From positions 1-37,893 of the forward strand of contig JALVQM010000067.1 in assembly GCA_027025615.1 (NCBI GenBank): a DNA stretch of 37,893 bases, given 5' to 3'. Positions 23,910-31,554 of this stretch are shown here, in pieces. The first letter of the stretch is position 1; each line of letters opens with the position of its first letter. Under the pieces are notes generated by a model, which saw only the letters and a program-made list of their open reading frames with translations, did not search any database and had not been told where the DNA came from. The position numbers and the translations under genes were made by a program. Origin of the DNA: Desulfobacteraceae bacterium. Lineage in GTDB: Bacteria > Desulfobacterota > Desulfobacteria > Desulfobacterales > Desulfosarcinaceae.

Positions 23910-25886
23910 ATGAAGGCTGTTAAACCGTGGATAACTTGCTGGATTATGGTGGCCCTTGTAATCGCTGCAACCGCCGCCCCCGGCTTTTGCCAATTGAAAA
24001 CGGGCACCGCCGTTCCCTTGTTCAGCCTCAAGGATCTTAACGGCAAGATTTATGACCTGGCAAATATGAAAAACCAGCCCATGGTTATCCTTTACTTTTT
24101 CGATGCTGCCTCCCGCGCCAGCCAGGAAGGCCTGGTAAGCCTGGATGACCTGGCAAAAAAATATAAAGACGCCGACCTGGTTGTTTGGGGGGTTACCCGT
24201 TCACCCAAATCCAGGGTCAAGCAATTTGTAAAGAGGGTCAAACCCGGCTTTCCTATTTTGCTTGACACTTCCAAGGTTTCTGACATTTACCAGGCAAAAC
24301 TGGTGCTGCCCACCATTTGCATTCTGGGTCCGGACCTGAAATTAATGGATTTCTTTCAGGGCGGCGGCAAAACCACTGAAATAATGCTCGTCAAGCTGGC
24401 CCAGCGTCAATTGCAACGTCATCGGCCGGATCTTGCCAAAGCTATTTCTGAAAAAGTGGTCCGCAAAGATCCTAAGAACGTCGAAGCCAAAACGATCAAG
24501 GGTTATGCTGAGCTGAAAACCGGCAACATCAAGGGCGCTGAAAAAACATTTTACGATCTTTCAAGGTCGAAAGGAAAAGGCGAAATCCTTGGCAAAGAGG
24601 GCCTGTCACAAGTTTATGCCCGCAAAGGTGAAGCTGTCAAGGCTCGCCAGTTGGCACAGGAAGTAGAAAAGAAATCCGGCCAGCGGGCCCTGGTAAACGT
24701 GGTCAAGGGCGACCTGTTTTACAGCGAAAACAAGGTAAAGGATGCTGAAAAAGAATACCTGAAAGCCATATCCAAAAAATCGGCCTCACCGTACCACAGG
24801 GCAATCGCTTACAACCAGTTGGGGCGAATATACGCCACCAAAGGTGATTGGGCAAAGTCACGCAAGATGTACAAACAGGCCGTGGCTCTTGATCCTTACT
24901 ACATTGAAGCTACTTCCAATCAGGGGTTTACCTTTGAACGCCAAGGCAAGTGGACCGAGGCTTTAGCCTACTATAAGCGGGCTCTGGCGATCAACCCCAA
25001 TGATCTTTTTGCTTCCACTTTGGCAGCCGCAGCCCGTAAAATGGTAATTCTGCAACAGGACAAAGACCGCCAAAAAGAACTGGCCCGGCAGGTGGACGAA
25101 GTAGTCAAACGATTTAAAAAGAATGCTCCGGCAGCCAAGCCCCCTGCCCAGGACCCCTGGACAACCCGGGAAGCAATGGTAATAACCCTGCTGGAACCGG
25201 TTGAATCCGGAGGGCTCTCGGTTCGAGACGGTTTTGCCCGGGTCCTGGCCATGAATCTATCCCGGCAGATAAACTCTAGTGGACGGGTAAAAGCTGTCGA
25301 TCCCCTGGTTTTGGACAAGGTTTTGAACAAGCTGGGACTTAAGCAAAAGGACCTGGCCAAAGCCGAGACCCAGCTCAAGCTAGGCCGGGCTTTCAAAGCC
25401 AGGCTGATAATAAAAGGCCGCCTGTTTCACCTGGTGGACGGTACCCTGTTGAATTTCAAGCTTGTGGATACCAAAAACGGCCGGGAGGCTGCTACCGTTG
25501 AGCGGGAATTTGCCTCTACAGCCACTTTGCGCCAGGATATGCGCTTGCTTAACCGGGAAGTATTGACCACCATAATGAAAAAATACCCTCTCAAGGCCTA
25601 CGTTGTGGATGTCAGTGGCGGGCAAGTCCTGATCAACCTGGGCAAAAAACAGGGGGTTATCAACGGCACCCGTTTCGACGTGGTCGAAACCAAAGCCCCC
25701 ATAACCTACAAGGGGAAAACCTTTGCCCCGGAACCAACGGTGGTGGCAACCTTGGAAGTCTTCCGGGTAGAAGATGAATTCAGCTACGCCCACATTCTCA
25801 AGGATCAACGCCGTCCGGTTTACAAAGATGACAGGCTGATTGAGGCCGTGGCCCAGTTGGGAGAAGATGAGACCAAGCTCTGGTAA
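23910..25886 (+). CDS. Secreted redoxin-like (cysteine-less)/TPR/FlgT-like protein
   Basis: A 658-residue exported protein with a signal peptide (about 1–28). Residues about 30–150 have a thioredoxin/AhpC–TSA fold (FSLKDLNGKIYDL, then VILYFFDAASRASQEG, and the cis-Pro region VLPTICIL). The position of the CxxC site is SRAS (68–71), so it cannot do thiol redox chemistry. About 150–390 are TPR-type helical repeats (including AIAYNQLGRIYATKGDWAKS and EALAYYKRALAINPND). About 415–655 resembles CsgG- or FlgT-type outer-membrane-associated domains (GQVLINLGKKQGVINGTRFDV). A strong AAGGAGG ribosome site precedes the ATG; the gene follows the kinase by 42 bases. It is probably a periplasmic protein-interaction scaffold. 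The exact role is unknown. Confidence 0.8.
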   Translation: MKAVKPWITCWIMVALVIAATAAPGFCQLKTGTAVPLFSLKDLNGKIYDLANMKNQPMVILYFFDAASRASQEGLVSLDDLAKKYKDADLVVWGVTRSPKSRVKQFVKRVKPGFPILLDTSKVSDIYQAKLVLPTICILGPDLKLMDFFQGGGKTTEIMLVKLAQRQLQRHRPDLAKAISEKVVRKDPKNVEAKTIKGYAELKTGNIKGAEKTFYDLSRSKGKGEILGKEGLSQVYARKGEAVKARQLAQEVEKKSGQRALVNVVKGDLFYSENKVKDAEKEYLKAISKKSASPYHRAIAYNQLGRIYATKGDWAKSRKMYKQAVALDPYYIEATSNQGFTFERQGKWTEALAYYKRALAINPNDLFASTLAAAARKMVILQQDKDRQKELARQVDEVVKRFKKNAPAAKPPAQDPWTTREAMVITLLEPVESGGLSVRDGFARVLAMNLSRQINSSGRVKAVDPLVLDKVLNKLGLKQKDLAKAETQLKLGRAFKARLIIKGRLFHLVDGTLLNFKLVDTKNGREAATVEREFASTATLRQDMRLLNREVLTTIMKKYPLKAYVVDVSGGQVLINLGKKQGVINGTRFDVVETKAPITYKGKTFAPEPTVVATLEVFRVEDEFSYAHILKDQRRPVYKDDRLIEAVAQLGEDETKLW

Positions 25887-25965
25887 GGATCAACCGATTG
25901 CCCGGTATGAAACCAGAAAGGCATGCCACTATGTGTTGATGCTTTTATAACCATAGGTGGTTCCT

Positions 25966-26751
25966 TTGCACCAAAAAAAGACAGCTTGTATCTTGATTGT
26001 GATCCTGTTTTTCTCTGCGGGCTGCGCATCGGTCCCGCTAAAGGTGAAAAATCCATACCGGTCTCATGATTTCAACTCCATTCAACTCTCAAAAGGAAAG
26101 GTTGGGATACTGGGGGTTTTTACGCATGACAAGAAAGCAGGGTTGCTAAAAAGCGACAGGCTCAACGCCCAGCTTTATTCCGTTTTCAAGGAAAAACGGC
26201 CTGAACTCCCCATTTTTTCAAGCAATGTTACTGGTGCATTTCTGGCCAAATATGATCCGGAGATCCTGGTCAGGGCCTGCCGTAGGGATGATTCTACTTT
26301 GCTTGGATTTCCGGGAAAAAATGATGTCGAGAACATTCCTTTCAGATTTTTGCTTTTAGGCATTGTTGAAAAAAACCTGATCAGCAAATCAAGACATGAG
26401 GAGTTGAAGAGGGAACCCGACACAAAGATACCAGAACCGGGATACAAAAACAAAAAGCCAAAGGAAGAAGTCTGGATCTGCAGAACGACCACGCGTACAC
26501 TAAAGATAACCATAGCTGTTTTAGATATTAACTCCTGGAAGGTGGTATGGAAGGGCACACTTCAGGATACTGGTTCAAACAGCAGGTCTTATAAGGGGGT
26601 AGCTGGAGAAGATCTTTTTCAACAGCCCATCGCCTTTTTCGGAAATACACTGTTTGATGCCGCTGCAGGGCCTTTTCTTCAGCCCAAGGCCCCCTCTGAA
26701 GAAAAAATGGCGCGAAAAATATTTCTCTCCTTTGCGCTTCAAATAAGGTGA
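25966..26751 (+). CDS. Putative outer-membrane lipoprotein
   Basis: A 261-residue protein with a short hydrophobic leader (CILIVILFFSAGC) ending in a lipobox-like SAGC, so it is probably lipidated and membrane-anchored. The mature part is beta-rich with a late WKVVWKGTLQDTG strand pair, reminiscent of CsgG/FlgO-like lipoproteins, but I cannot assign a family. Start choice: there is no ATG. A TTG at 25966 sits five bases after AGGTGG (25955–25960) and is preferred; a GTG at 25957 is inside that ribosome site. It follows the FlgT-like gene by 79 bases and ends directly at a strong hairpin. It may belong to the signalling operon as an outer-membrane partner. Confidence 0.72.
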   Translation: MHQKKTACILIVILFFSAGCASVPLKVKNPYRSHDFNSIQLSKGKVGILGVFTHDKKAGLLKSDRLNAQLYSVFKEKRPELPIFSSNVTGAFLAKYDPEILVRACRRDDSTLLGFPGKNDVENIPFRFLLLGIVEKNLISKSRHEELKREPDTKIPEPGYKNKKPKEEVWICRTTTRTLKITIAVLDINSWKVVWKGTLQDTGSNSRSYKGVAGEDLFQQPIAFFGNTLFDAAAGPFLQPKAPSEEKMARKIFLSFALQIR

Positions 26752-26922
26752 AATAGCCCTGTTGTCCGGAACAGGGCTATTGGGTTTCCCTGCTGAAAGC
26801 CTTGTCATCAGGAGGGGCAGGCCTATGGCTGCAAGGAAGAAATACTTGAAGGCCTGCATCCACAGAAAAACAAGGGGCATGATGAATGTCAATGGTAAAA
26901 CCGAGCTTTGGTTTGTCTTCAT
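26575..26922 (-). CDS. Possible small membrane protein, or truncated gene remnant
   Basis: A 115-codon ORF whose start has a very good ribosome site (AAGGAG five bases upstream of the ATG) and which follows the stop of the next − strand gene by 37 bases. The first 40 residues are hydrophobic (LPLTFIMPLVFLWMQAFKYFFLAAIGLPLL), which fits a membrane segment or signal anchor. The rest is basic and reads through the terminator hairpin and 177 bases of antisense to the lipoprotein gene, which is unlikely for a functional C-terminus. It may be the broken 5' end of a larger gene that was cut by the junction with the T6SS block. I recognise no family. Confidence 0.4.
   Translation of the reverse strand: MKTNQSSVLPLTFIMPLVFLWMQAFKYFFLAAIGLPLLMTRLSAGKPNSPVPDNRAISPYLKRKGEKYFSRHFFFRGGLGLKKRPCSGIKQCISEKGDGLLKKIFSSYPLIRPAV
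26752..26781. terminator. Strong 12-bp hairpin right after the lipoprotein stop codon
   Basis: AATAGCCCTGTT (26752–26763) and AACAGGGCTATT (26770–26781) are perfectly complementary around a 6-base loop, beginning at the base after the stop. The T-run is weak on both strands. It probably ends the signalling operon, possibly as a bidirectional terminator. Confidence 0.65.
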
Positions 26923-26959
26923 CTTTGCTCCTTATTATTCCTGATTAAAAGCAGTCTTC

Positions 26960-28366
26960 TCACGTTTTACTATCCTCAGGATGGGCAGCGCCCTTTTCCG
27001 TTATGGGTGAAATGCGGTCCACCACAAGGCCGACCAGGTCCTTGTACGTATGCCCATAAAGGAAGCGGAGCTCTTCATCCCTTCCTGGGTAGCACACGGC
27101 AACAGGTGAGTCCTGCGGTTGATTAGGATGAAGGAAAACAGGCTCGCCGCTGCCACCCATGCTTTTTCGGAGCTTACGAAAAGGGACATCCAGCCTCCGA
27201 GAATCAAACTTCAAGATAAGCATCCCGTCCGCAGCAGCTGAGGAACGTGCCGGCAAGCGCAATTCTGCGCTTATGAGACCCGGAAATCCCCTTACGGATT
27301 TGGTCACGGTCCCATGATACACGTCCAAAGGTCCGGGACCAAAGGGACCTGCTGGTTCCTTGCTCCAGGAGACTCCCAGCAAACCGGCAGTTGCCGTTCT
27401 GGTAAACGGCCTGATCCCGTGGAGACGATCCAGGAAATCTAAAAGTTCAACCACATGCGACCGTTTCAGCATATTTTCAAATGGAAAAAGATCGATAAGG
27501 TTACCATAAAAAACTCGATAATATAATTTGATTGAGTCAATTGTTTTCTTGATTTCTGAGTCCACCCATTCAGATAATTTATCTTCTTCCTGCGGAGTCA
27601 GATCGACAGGCCAATTTTCCGGAGGAATGCCGCCTCCTTTATATTTGCCGAAAACGATCTTCCTGATTTTGTGATCCAAGATATTCTGGTGCAGCTGTTT
27701 TTTTAGCTCACTGTATTGTTTAATACCCCGTTTTTTCAATGAATCAGGAGAGTTGATCAATAATTGTAGTTCTTCTAGATGGGTATTGCCGGTTTTAAGC
27801 AAAAACTGTCTTGATCTATAAGAATTTGATAGAATGTAGTTTGATGGCAATGTCACATAGTATTTAATAAATGAAATTTTAAACGACTCCCTGCCATCCC
27901 GAAAAAAAGGAAAATCAAGGCTACAAGAATCCCCTAAGAGCTTTTTTCCTCCCTTGGCATAATAAAACCTCACTCCCCAGCCATCTTTTTCAGGATTAAA
28001 CCCCGCCAGGAAGTTAACCCCAAACACATGGGGCAGCCTGTAATGGAATGTTGCAAGTTCATACCATCTGTTACCAGGTTGGCTCATAAACCAAGACGAT
28101 ATTATGCTCGACGGGTTGTGCCCCTGATACCACGTTTCCACCAAAGAACTGCCCACTTTTCCCAGGGGATCATGCCGCCACGCAGCACCTTTTACCTTGG
28201 CTAATATTTGTTCATGAATATCTTCATATAGTCTTTTTTCTGATTGATCCAAAAAATTAAACTTAGTCCGGTCTATTGGTCGTTCATAACTATCACCTGA
28301 ACTGGCATTTAATAATAAAAACAGGATAATCATCATTAAGATACAATAGACCTCAAATCGACTCAT
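26960..28366 (-). CDS. Unrecognised secreted protein, 468 residues
   Basis: I do not recognise this protein. It begins with a signal peptide (FEVYCILMMIILFLLLNASSG). Start choice: the ATG at 28366 has AGGGGG five bases upstream; the frame is open a little further to 28429, but that version would bury the leader. The mature protein is rich in aromatic and charged residues (FFRDGRESFKISFIKYYVTL; ENMLKRSHVVELLDFLDRL). The C-terminal third reads as beta-rich (GLISAELRLPARS, VPFRKLRKSMG). The central coding stretch (about 27480–28360) is markedly more AT-rich than the T6SS genes, which suggests foreign origin or relaxed constraint. It is the last of three secreted proteins encoded on this strand, and a small membrane ORF follows. 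Confidence 0.7.
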   Translation of the reverse strand: MSRFEVYCILMMIILFLLLNASSGDSYERPIDRTKFNFLDQSEKRLYEDIHEQILAKVKGAAWRHDPLGKVGSSLVETWYQGHNPSSIISSWFMSQPGNRWYELATFHYRLPHVFGVNFLAGFNPEKDGWGVRFYYAKGGKKLLGDSCSLDFPFFRDGRESFKISFIKYYVTLPSNYILSNSYRSRQFLLKTGNTHLEELQLLINSPDSLKKRGIKQYSELKKQLHQNILDHKIRKIVFGKYKGGGIPPENWPVDLTPQEEDKLSEWVDSEIKKTIDSIKLYYRVFYGNLIDLFPFENMLKRSHVVELLDFLDRLHGIRPFTRTATAGLLGVSWSKEPAGPFGPGPLDVYHGTVTKSVRGFPGLISAELRLPARSSAAADGMLILKFDSRRLDVPFRKLRKSMGGSGEPVFLHPNQPQDSPVAVCYPGRDEELRFLYGHTYKDLVGLVVDRISPITEKGAAHPEDSKT

Positions 28367-28556
28367 TATAACCCCCTGGGCACTCTGCCAGGCTATAATC
28401 TTCAGCCTGCCTATTTCACACCTGTTCATCAGGAAAGATCATTCCGTTTTAGCCCGGTTTTTAAACTTCACCGTTCATAAGCGGCTTTCAATAGTACAAG
28501 TGTCTGCAAATTGACCAAGGTTACTGAGCGCGTCCCGGGCAAGAAAGACTCCTATC

Positions 28557-29507
28557 TTAAAGTCCGTGCTCTTTAAAAAGTTCTCGCAGGATGGGTGTGT
28601 TCTTTTTATCGATCTTCTCAATCTCATCCCAATCTAGGCTTCCCAATCCCATTTGTGATACCCCGCTCCTAAGTTCTGGATGCCTCAAAGCAGAACGGAC
28701 AAAAATAGCTTTGGACACCTGAGTAAAAAGGTCGGCCAGGACAGGCGTGATCTTGATTTCCTGCACCTTAAGACCTGAGTCCCGGATACCTTTCAGGGGA
28801 AACTCGAAGTTCTTCCGGTTGATGTACAGCCCCGCAGCAATCCTGCTAAACGAGAATAAGGGGGAGCTCTCTCCTTTCGGGTACATATCCATCCTTTTTA
28901 TAGCCGGACATGATAGGGGGTCCACAAGTATTTGGCAGAAACTTCCCTTCGGTGTATAGCCCGAAAGCAGATATCCTCCTTTTGCTTTCCGGGACTTTAA
29001 ACCGACTGTGACACGCTTGACAATAGATGGCAAATCAAGAACCACAGTGTTTCTTAATTCCGGTCCTGACGATGTTTCCCTGTAACGAGCGGCGGCTATC
29101 AAGATAAACTCATTGTCCTTAAGGCCCACCTTGAAAAGTGTTCCAATATTGTACAGCAAATTAACGCGATCTTCCAACGGGTTATACAGCAGGCCATTTC
29201 CCTGGGCTATCATGAACAATGGGGTTCCATCCACATGGTCTTGCATGCATAGAGCAACCTTTCCGGGCCTCTCATAAAAAAGTGTTAAATCAAGAACTGC
29301 GTCAACACCTGCAAAATAGGAGGCCTGGACAATCAAGGATGAATAGGGGGCTTTTTCAAGGGAAATGATCTTTACACTTTTCTTGAGACTCTCAGGTGTG
29401 GGTACGACTTTTGGCTGTGCAGCTGCGGTAGCAAACAAAAGGCAACACGTAAATAGGGTAAATAAAAAAAAGACCGCGCCCTGTCTAATTTCTGCCAATA
29501 TCTTCAT
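28557..29507 (-). CDS. Unrecognised secreted protein, possibly LolA-like
   Basis: A 316-residue protein with a convincing signal peptide (GAVFFLFTLFTCCLLFATAAAQ, split here as a leader near residues 10–31, cleavage after ATAAA or AQP). The ribosome site GGAGCG lies upstream of the ATG. The mature region contains ERPGKVALCMQD, GTPLFMIAQGNGLLYNP and a run of alternating strands, which resembles the lipoprotein-carrier fold (LolA/LolB or LppX-like), but the match is by eye and weak. The C-terminal part is helical (LADLFTQVSKAIFVRSAL). It is separated by 190 bases from the 468-residue gene downstream and by 178 from the gene upstream, so the three may or may not share a transcript. Confidence 0.7.
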   Translation of the reverse strand: MKILAEIRQGAVFFLFTLFTCCLLFATAAAQPKVVPTPESLKKSVKIISLEKAPYSSLIVQASYFAGVDAVLDLTLFYERPGKVALCMQDHVDGTPLFMIAQGNGLLYNPLEDRVNLLYNIGTLFKVGLKDNEFILIAAARYRETSSGPELRNTVVLDLPSIVKRVTVGLKSRKAKGGYLLSGYTPKGSFCQILVDPLSCPAIKRMDMYPKGESSPLFSFSRIAAGLYINRKNFEFPLKGIRDSGLKVQEIKITPVLADLFTQVSKAIFVRSALRHPELRSGVSQMGLGSLDWDEIEKIDKKNTPILRELFKEHGL

Positions 29508-29537
29508 TGAGCGCTCCGTTTCTTTCCGGGCTGATGG

Positions 29538-29557
29538 ATCCCTGCTTCAACAGGGAT
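29538..29557. repeat. 7-bp inverted repeat upstream of the LolA-like gene
   Basis: ATCCCTG and CAGGGAT flank a 6-base loop in the 178-base gap between two − strand genes. There is no T-run for the − strand; on the + strand TCTCCTTTTC follows. It could be a weak terminator or an operator. Confidence 0.35.
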
Positions 29558-29685
29558 TCTCCTTTTCACCATGAAAATGATCAGCTCTGTACGGTTTTCC
29601 CTGACCACGAGCTAAAGGGATGTTCGGCCCGGAAAATAAGGTTTCCCGAACCTGGTTTGCGCTCCAAATCCCATAAAAGTGGTTG

Positions 29686-30336
29686 TTACTTCCTTGCAAC
29701 TGATTCTAATGTTTCGGCAATTTTGAGACGCAGTTTTCTCTGAGCCCTGGCGCTTCGACCTGATGAGCTGCGGTACGCAGTTGCCAAATTCTGAGCCATT
29801 TTGCAGGTCAGCCGCCAGTCCAATGCAATTTTGCCGGCAGTGGTAACCTGGTAAACCCAGGCCATAAGACCATATTCTGCATAATTGGCCTCTTGCGTCA
29901 AAGCAAAGCTGCTCCATACGATAAGTTCAGGTCTGCCGTTACCGTCAAGGTCATTCATCCATGGCAACGGAAGCCTTTTGTACTGTCGCAAAGTTCTCCA
30001 TCCAACTGTGCTTGTCGTAAAACAAAATCCGTGAAAAGGCATTGAGTCGTTCCTGTTACCGAGGCCAACTGTAACCGTCCAGTAGCGACCACTGCCGCTT
30101 GGACCTTCTGCATGTACAAACAAGGCAAAGGTTTCTGCCTGTGATCGCATCCAGCCATGGAAAGAAACCGTTTCACAGGGCCCATGAAATTCTTCGCCAT
30201 TCATCCACAAAAAGCCCTTATCCGGCAGTGTAACGGTCATCCAGGGGGGGTTAATCAGCCCCTCTGAACATAGAGCGTCAGCTCCAAAAAAAAGCAGCGC
30301 TGAGGCCAGGACCAACATCATTGTTCTTTTGAACAT
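29686..30336 (-). CDS. Unrecognised secreted protein with a DxDGNGxPEL calcium-type loop
   Basis: A 216-residue protein. I chose the ATG at 30336, where the signal peptide begins (FKRTMMLVLASALLFFGADA, cleavage near residue 20) and AGGT lies upstream; the frame is open to 30402, but that start would place 22 basic residues in front of the leader. The mature part has tryptophan-rich strands and the motif NDLDGNGRPELIVW, the loop typical of FG-GAP/VCBS or EF-hand-like calcium sites in secreted proteins. The C-terminus is basic and helical (SSGRSARAQRKLRLKIAETL). No family could be named. It is the first gene of the − strand secreted trio; a long inverted repeat lies just upstream. Confidence 0.68.
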   Translation of the reverse strand: MFKRTMMLVLASALLFFGADALCSEGLINPPWMTVTLPDKGFLWMNGEEFHGPCETVSFHGWMRSQAETFALFVHAEGPSGSGRYWTVTVGLGNRNDSMPFHGFCFTTSTVGWRTLRQYKRLPLPWMNDLDGNGRPELIVWSSFALTQEANYAEYGLMAWVYQVTTAGKIALDWRLTCKMAQNLATAYRSSSGRSARAQRKLRLKIAETLESVARK

Positions 30337-30391
30337 TTGCGACTTACCTGTCTTTTTATATTTTTCTTTTAGATTTTTGGCGAAGAGAGAT

Positions 30392-30435
30392 AGAAGCGAC
30401 AATCTGTGAAAGGTCTTCCAGACTTTGTCGCTTCT
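30392..30435. repeat. 11-bp perfect inverted repeat
   Basis: AGAAGCGACAA (30392–30402) and TTGTCGCTTCT (30425–30435) are perfect complements around 22 bases; inner TCTG and CAGA can extend the stem past a 2-base bulge. It sits about 56 bases upstream of the 29686–30336 gene. Neither side has a T-run, so an operator, a 5' leader structure or the relic of a mobile element is more likely than a terminator. Confidence 0.6.
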
Positions 30436-30914
30436 GTAATGATTTCAATAAGAAAAGTCAATCCAACTACAGCCGGTGCGATTCAACCTGGTCAGGACAA
30501 AAGAAAGTGTCATCTAAAAGAATCCATCAAGGGCTCATCTGGGGACATATCAATCTTGTTGTTGCCCAAAGAGGCAGGCCCCGTTCTGCTAAAATACCGA
30601 GTCCTTGCGGAGGTGTTTTTAATCTAGACCGGTTCGTCGATCAATTCCCATGGCCCGGATTATCAGATTTTACGCATGTTCACAGGAAGACATTGAGCCG
30701 CTTGTCTTTATCAGTTGTCGTAGGTCTCATCTGGGCTCCGGCCTTTGCCAAAGCTTTCCGGTACCTGTTTTTAAAGGCTACCACCGCACTCCGGTAGTGT
30801 CAATTCTCGAGTAACCTTAAATATTTATTTCCTTTATCAGGGTCCAATCGCCAAAGCAACCCAGGTCCTGACAGTTAAAAGCAAAAAAGTGCAGTCGGCG
30901 TTTTTGTCTGCAAC

Positions 30915-30950
30915 CATCTGCGGATACTTTGCTTTGCAGATGAATTTTTT
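30915..30950 (+). terminator. Orphan intrinsic-terminator-like hairpin
   Basis: CATCTGC (30915–30921) pairs with GCAGATG (30936–30942); two G·U pairs and one A–U can extend the stem to 10 bp around an 8-base loop. TTTTTT follows at 30945–30950. This is a good + strand terminator shape, yet no + strand gene ends just before it. Confidence 0.5.
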
Positions 30951-31310
30951 GTTAAAACGTTCAACCTAAAAGATGGTAAAAGATAGCGAAGATATAAAAT
31001 CCTGGTTTGTGTTATATCCTCTTCTGTACTTATCCAGAGTTAAACCTGCCAGCAGGTGAATCAAGGACAGCTATACCCTGTTTAAGGAAGGCCGATCCTG
31101 CCGGGGTCATTCATTGGATAAGCGTTACTTGCACGCCGGGTTTTCAACAACTATCATCAACGATCAGATTGCCTCGGTTCACAAGTCCCGCAGTGCACAA
31201 TTTGTTGCCCATACAACACCACTTTCCTGCAGCATCCGTCCAAACCCCGTCAGCGCCTGAGCTTGTTAAAACATATGAATTACAAGTGAAGTGGTTACCA
31301 CCTCGTTTAT

Positions 31311-31338
31311 ACTTCCGGAAGGAACAGGTCCCGGAAGT
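31311..31338. repeat. 8-bp inverted repeat in the gene-poor region
   Basis: ACTTCCGG (31311–31318) and CCGGAAGT (31331–31338) are perfect complements around 12 bases. There is no T-run. The role is unknown. Confidence 0.4.
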
Positions 31339-31554
31339 TTCCCAAAGAAGCTCTGTCGTAATAAGGCTCCGTTGTATTTCAGAAAGGAGGGGCGTGTGCG
31401 GTAAGACATGTGCCATAGCCTGTTTCTTGACAGCCAGAGGTTGGTGTCCAAGATGCGGACCGGATTCTCCACGGGAAAAGATGGCTGGCAGGTCGGCTGC
31501 AGAAAAGGTAACTGACCGGCACCGGAGGTGTCTCGAAAACAGCGGTCGAATATA

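Larger units (their letters stand above)
30436..31554. other. 1.1-kb region without a convincing gene
   Basis: No ORF here has a recognisable protein family. The longest open frame (31007–31657, +) has an odd, Pro/Ser/Cys/Arg-rich product. What I see: the terminator-like hairpin at 30915–30950, an 8-bp inverted repeat at 31311–31338, a small GTGGT/ACCAC hairpin at 31291–31301 and a strong AAGGAGG at 31384–31390 placed only three bases from an in-frame GTG. No tRNA, rRNA or CRISPR repeats were seen. It may hold decayed genes or an unannotated RNA. Confidence 0.5.

Noticed and set aside
31291..31345. TCCGGAAGGAACAGG resembling the conserved apical part of SRP (4.5S) RNA
   Set aside because: The matching 3' strand of the SRP helix (AGCAGCCAAGG-like) is missing, and the pairing of the flanks does not fit.
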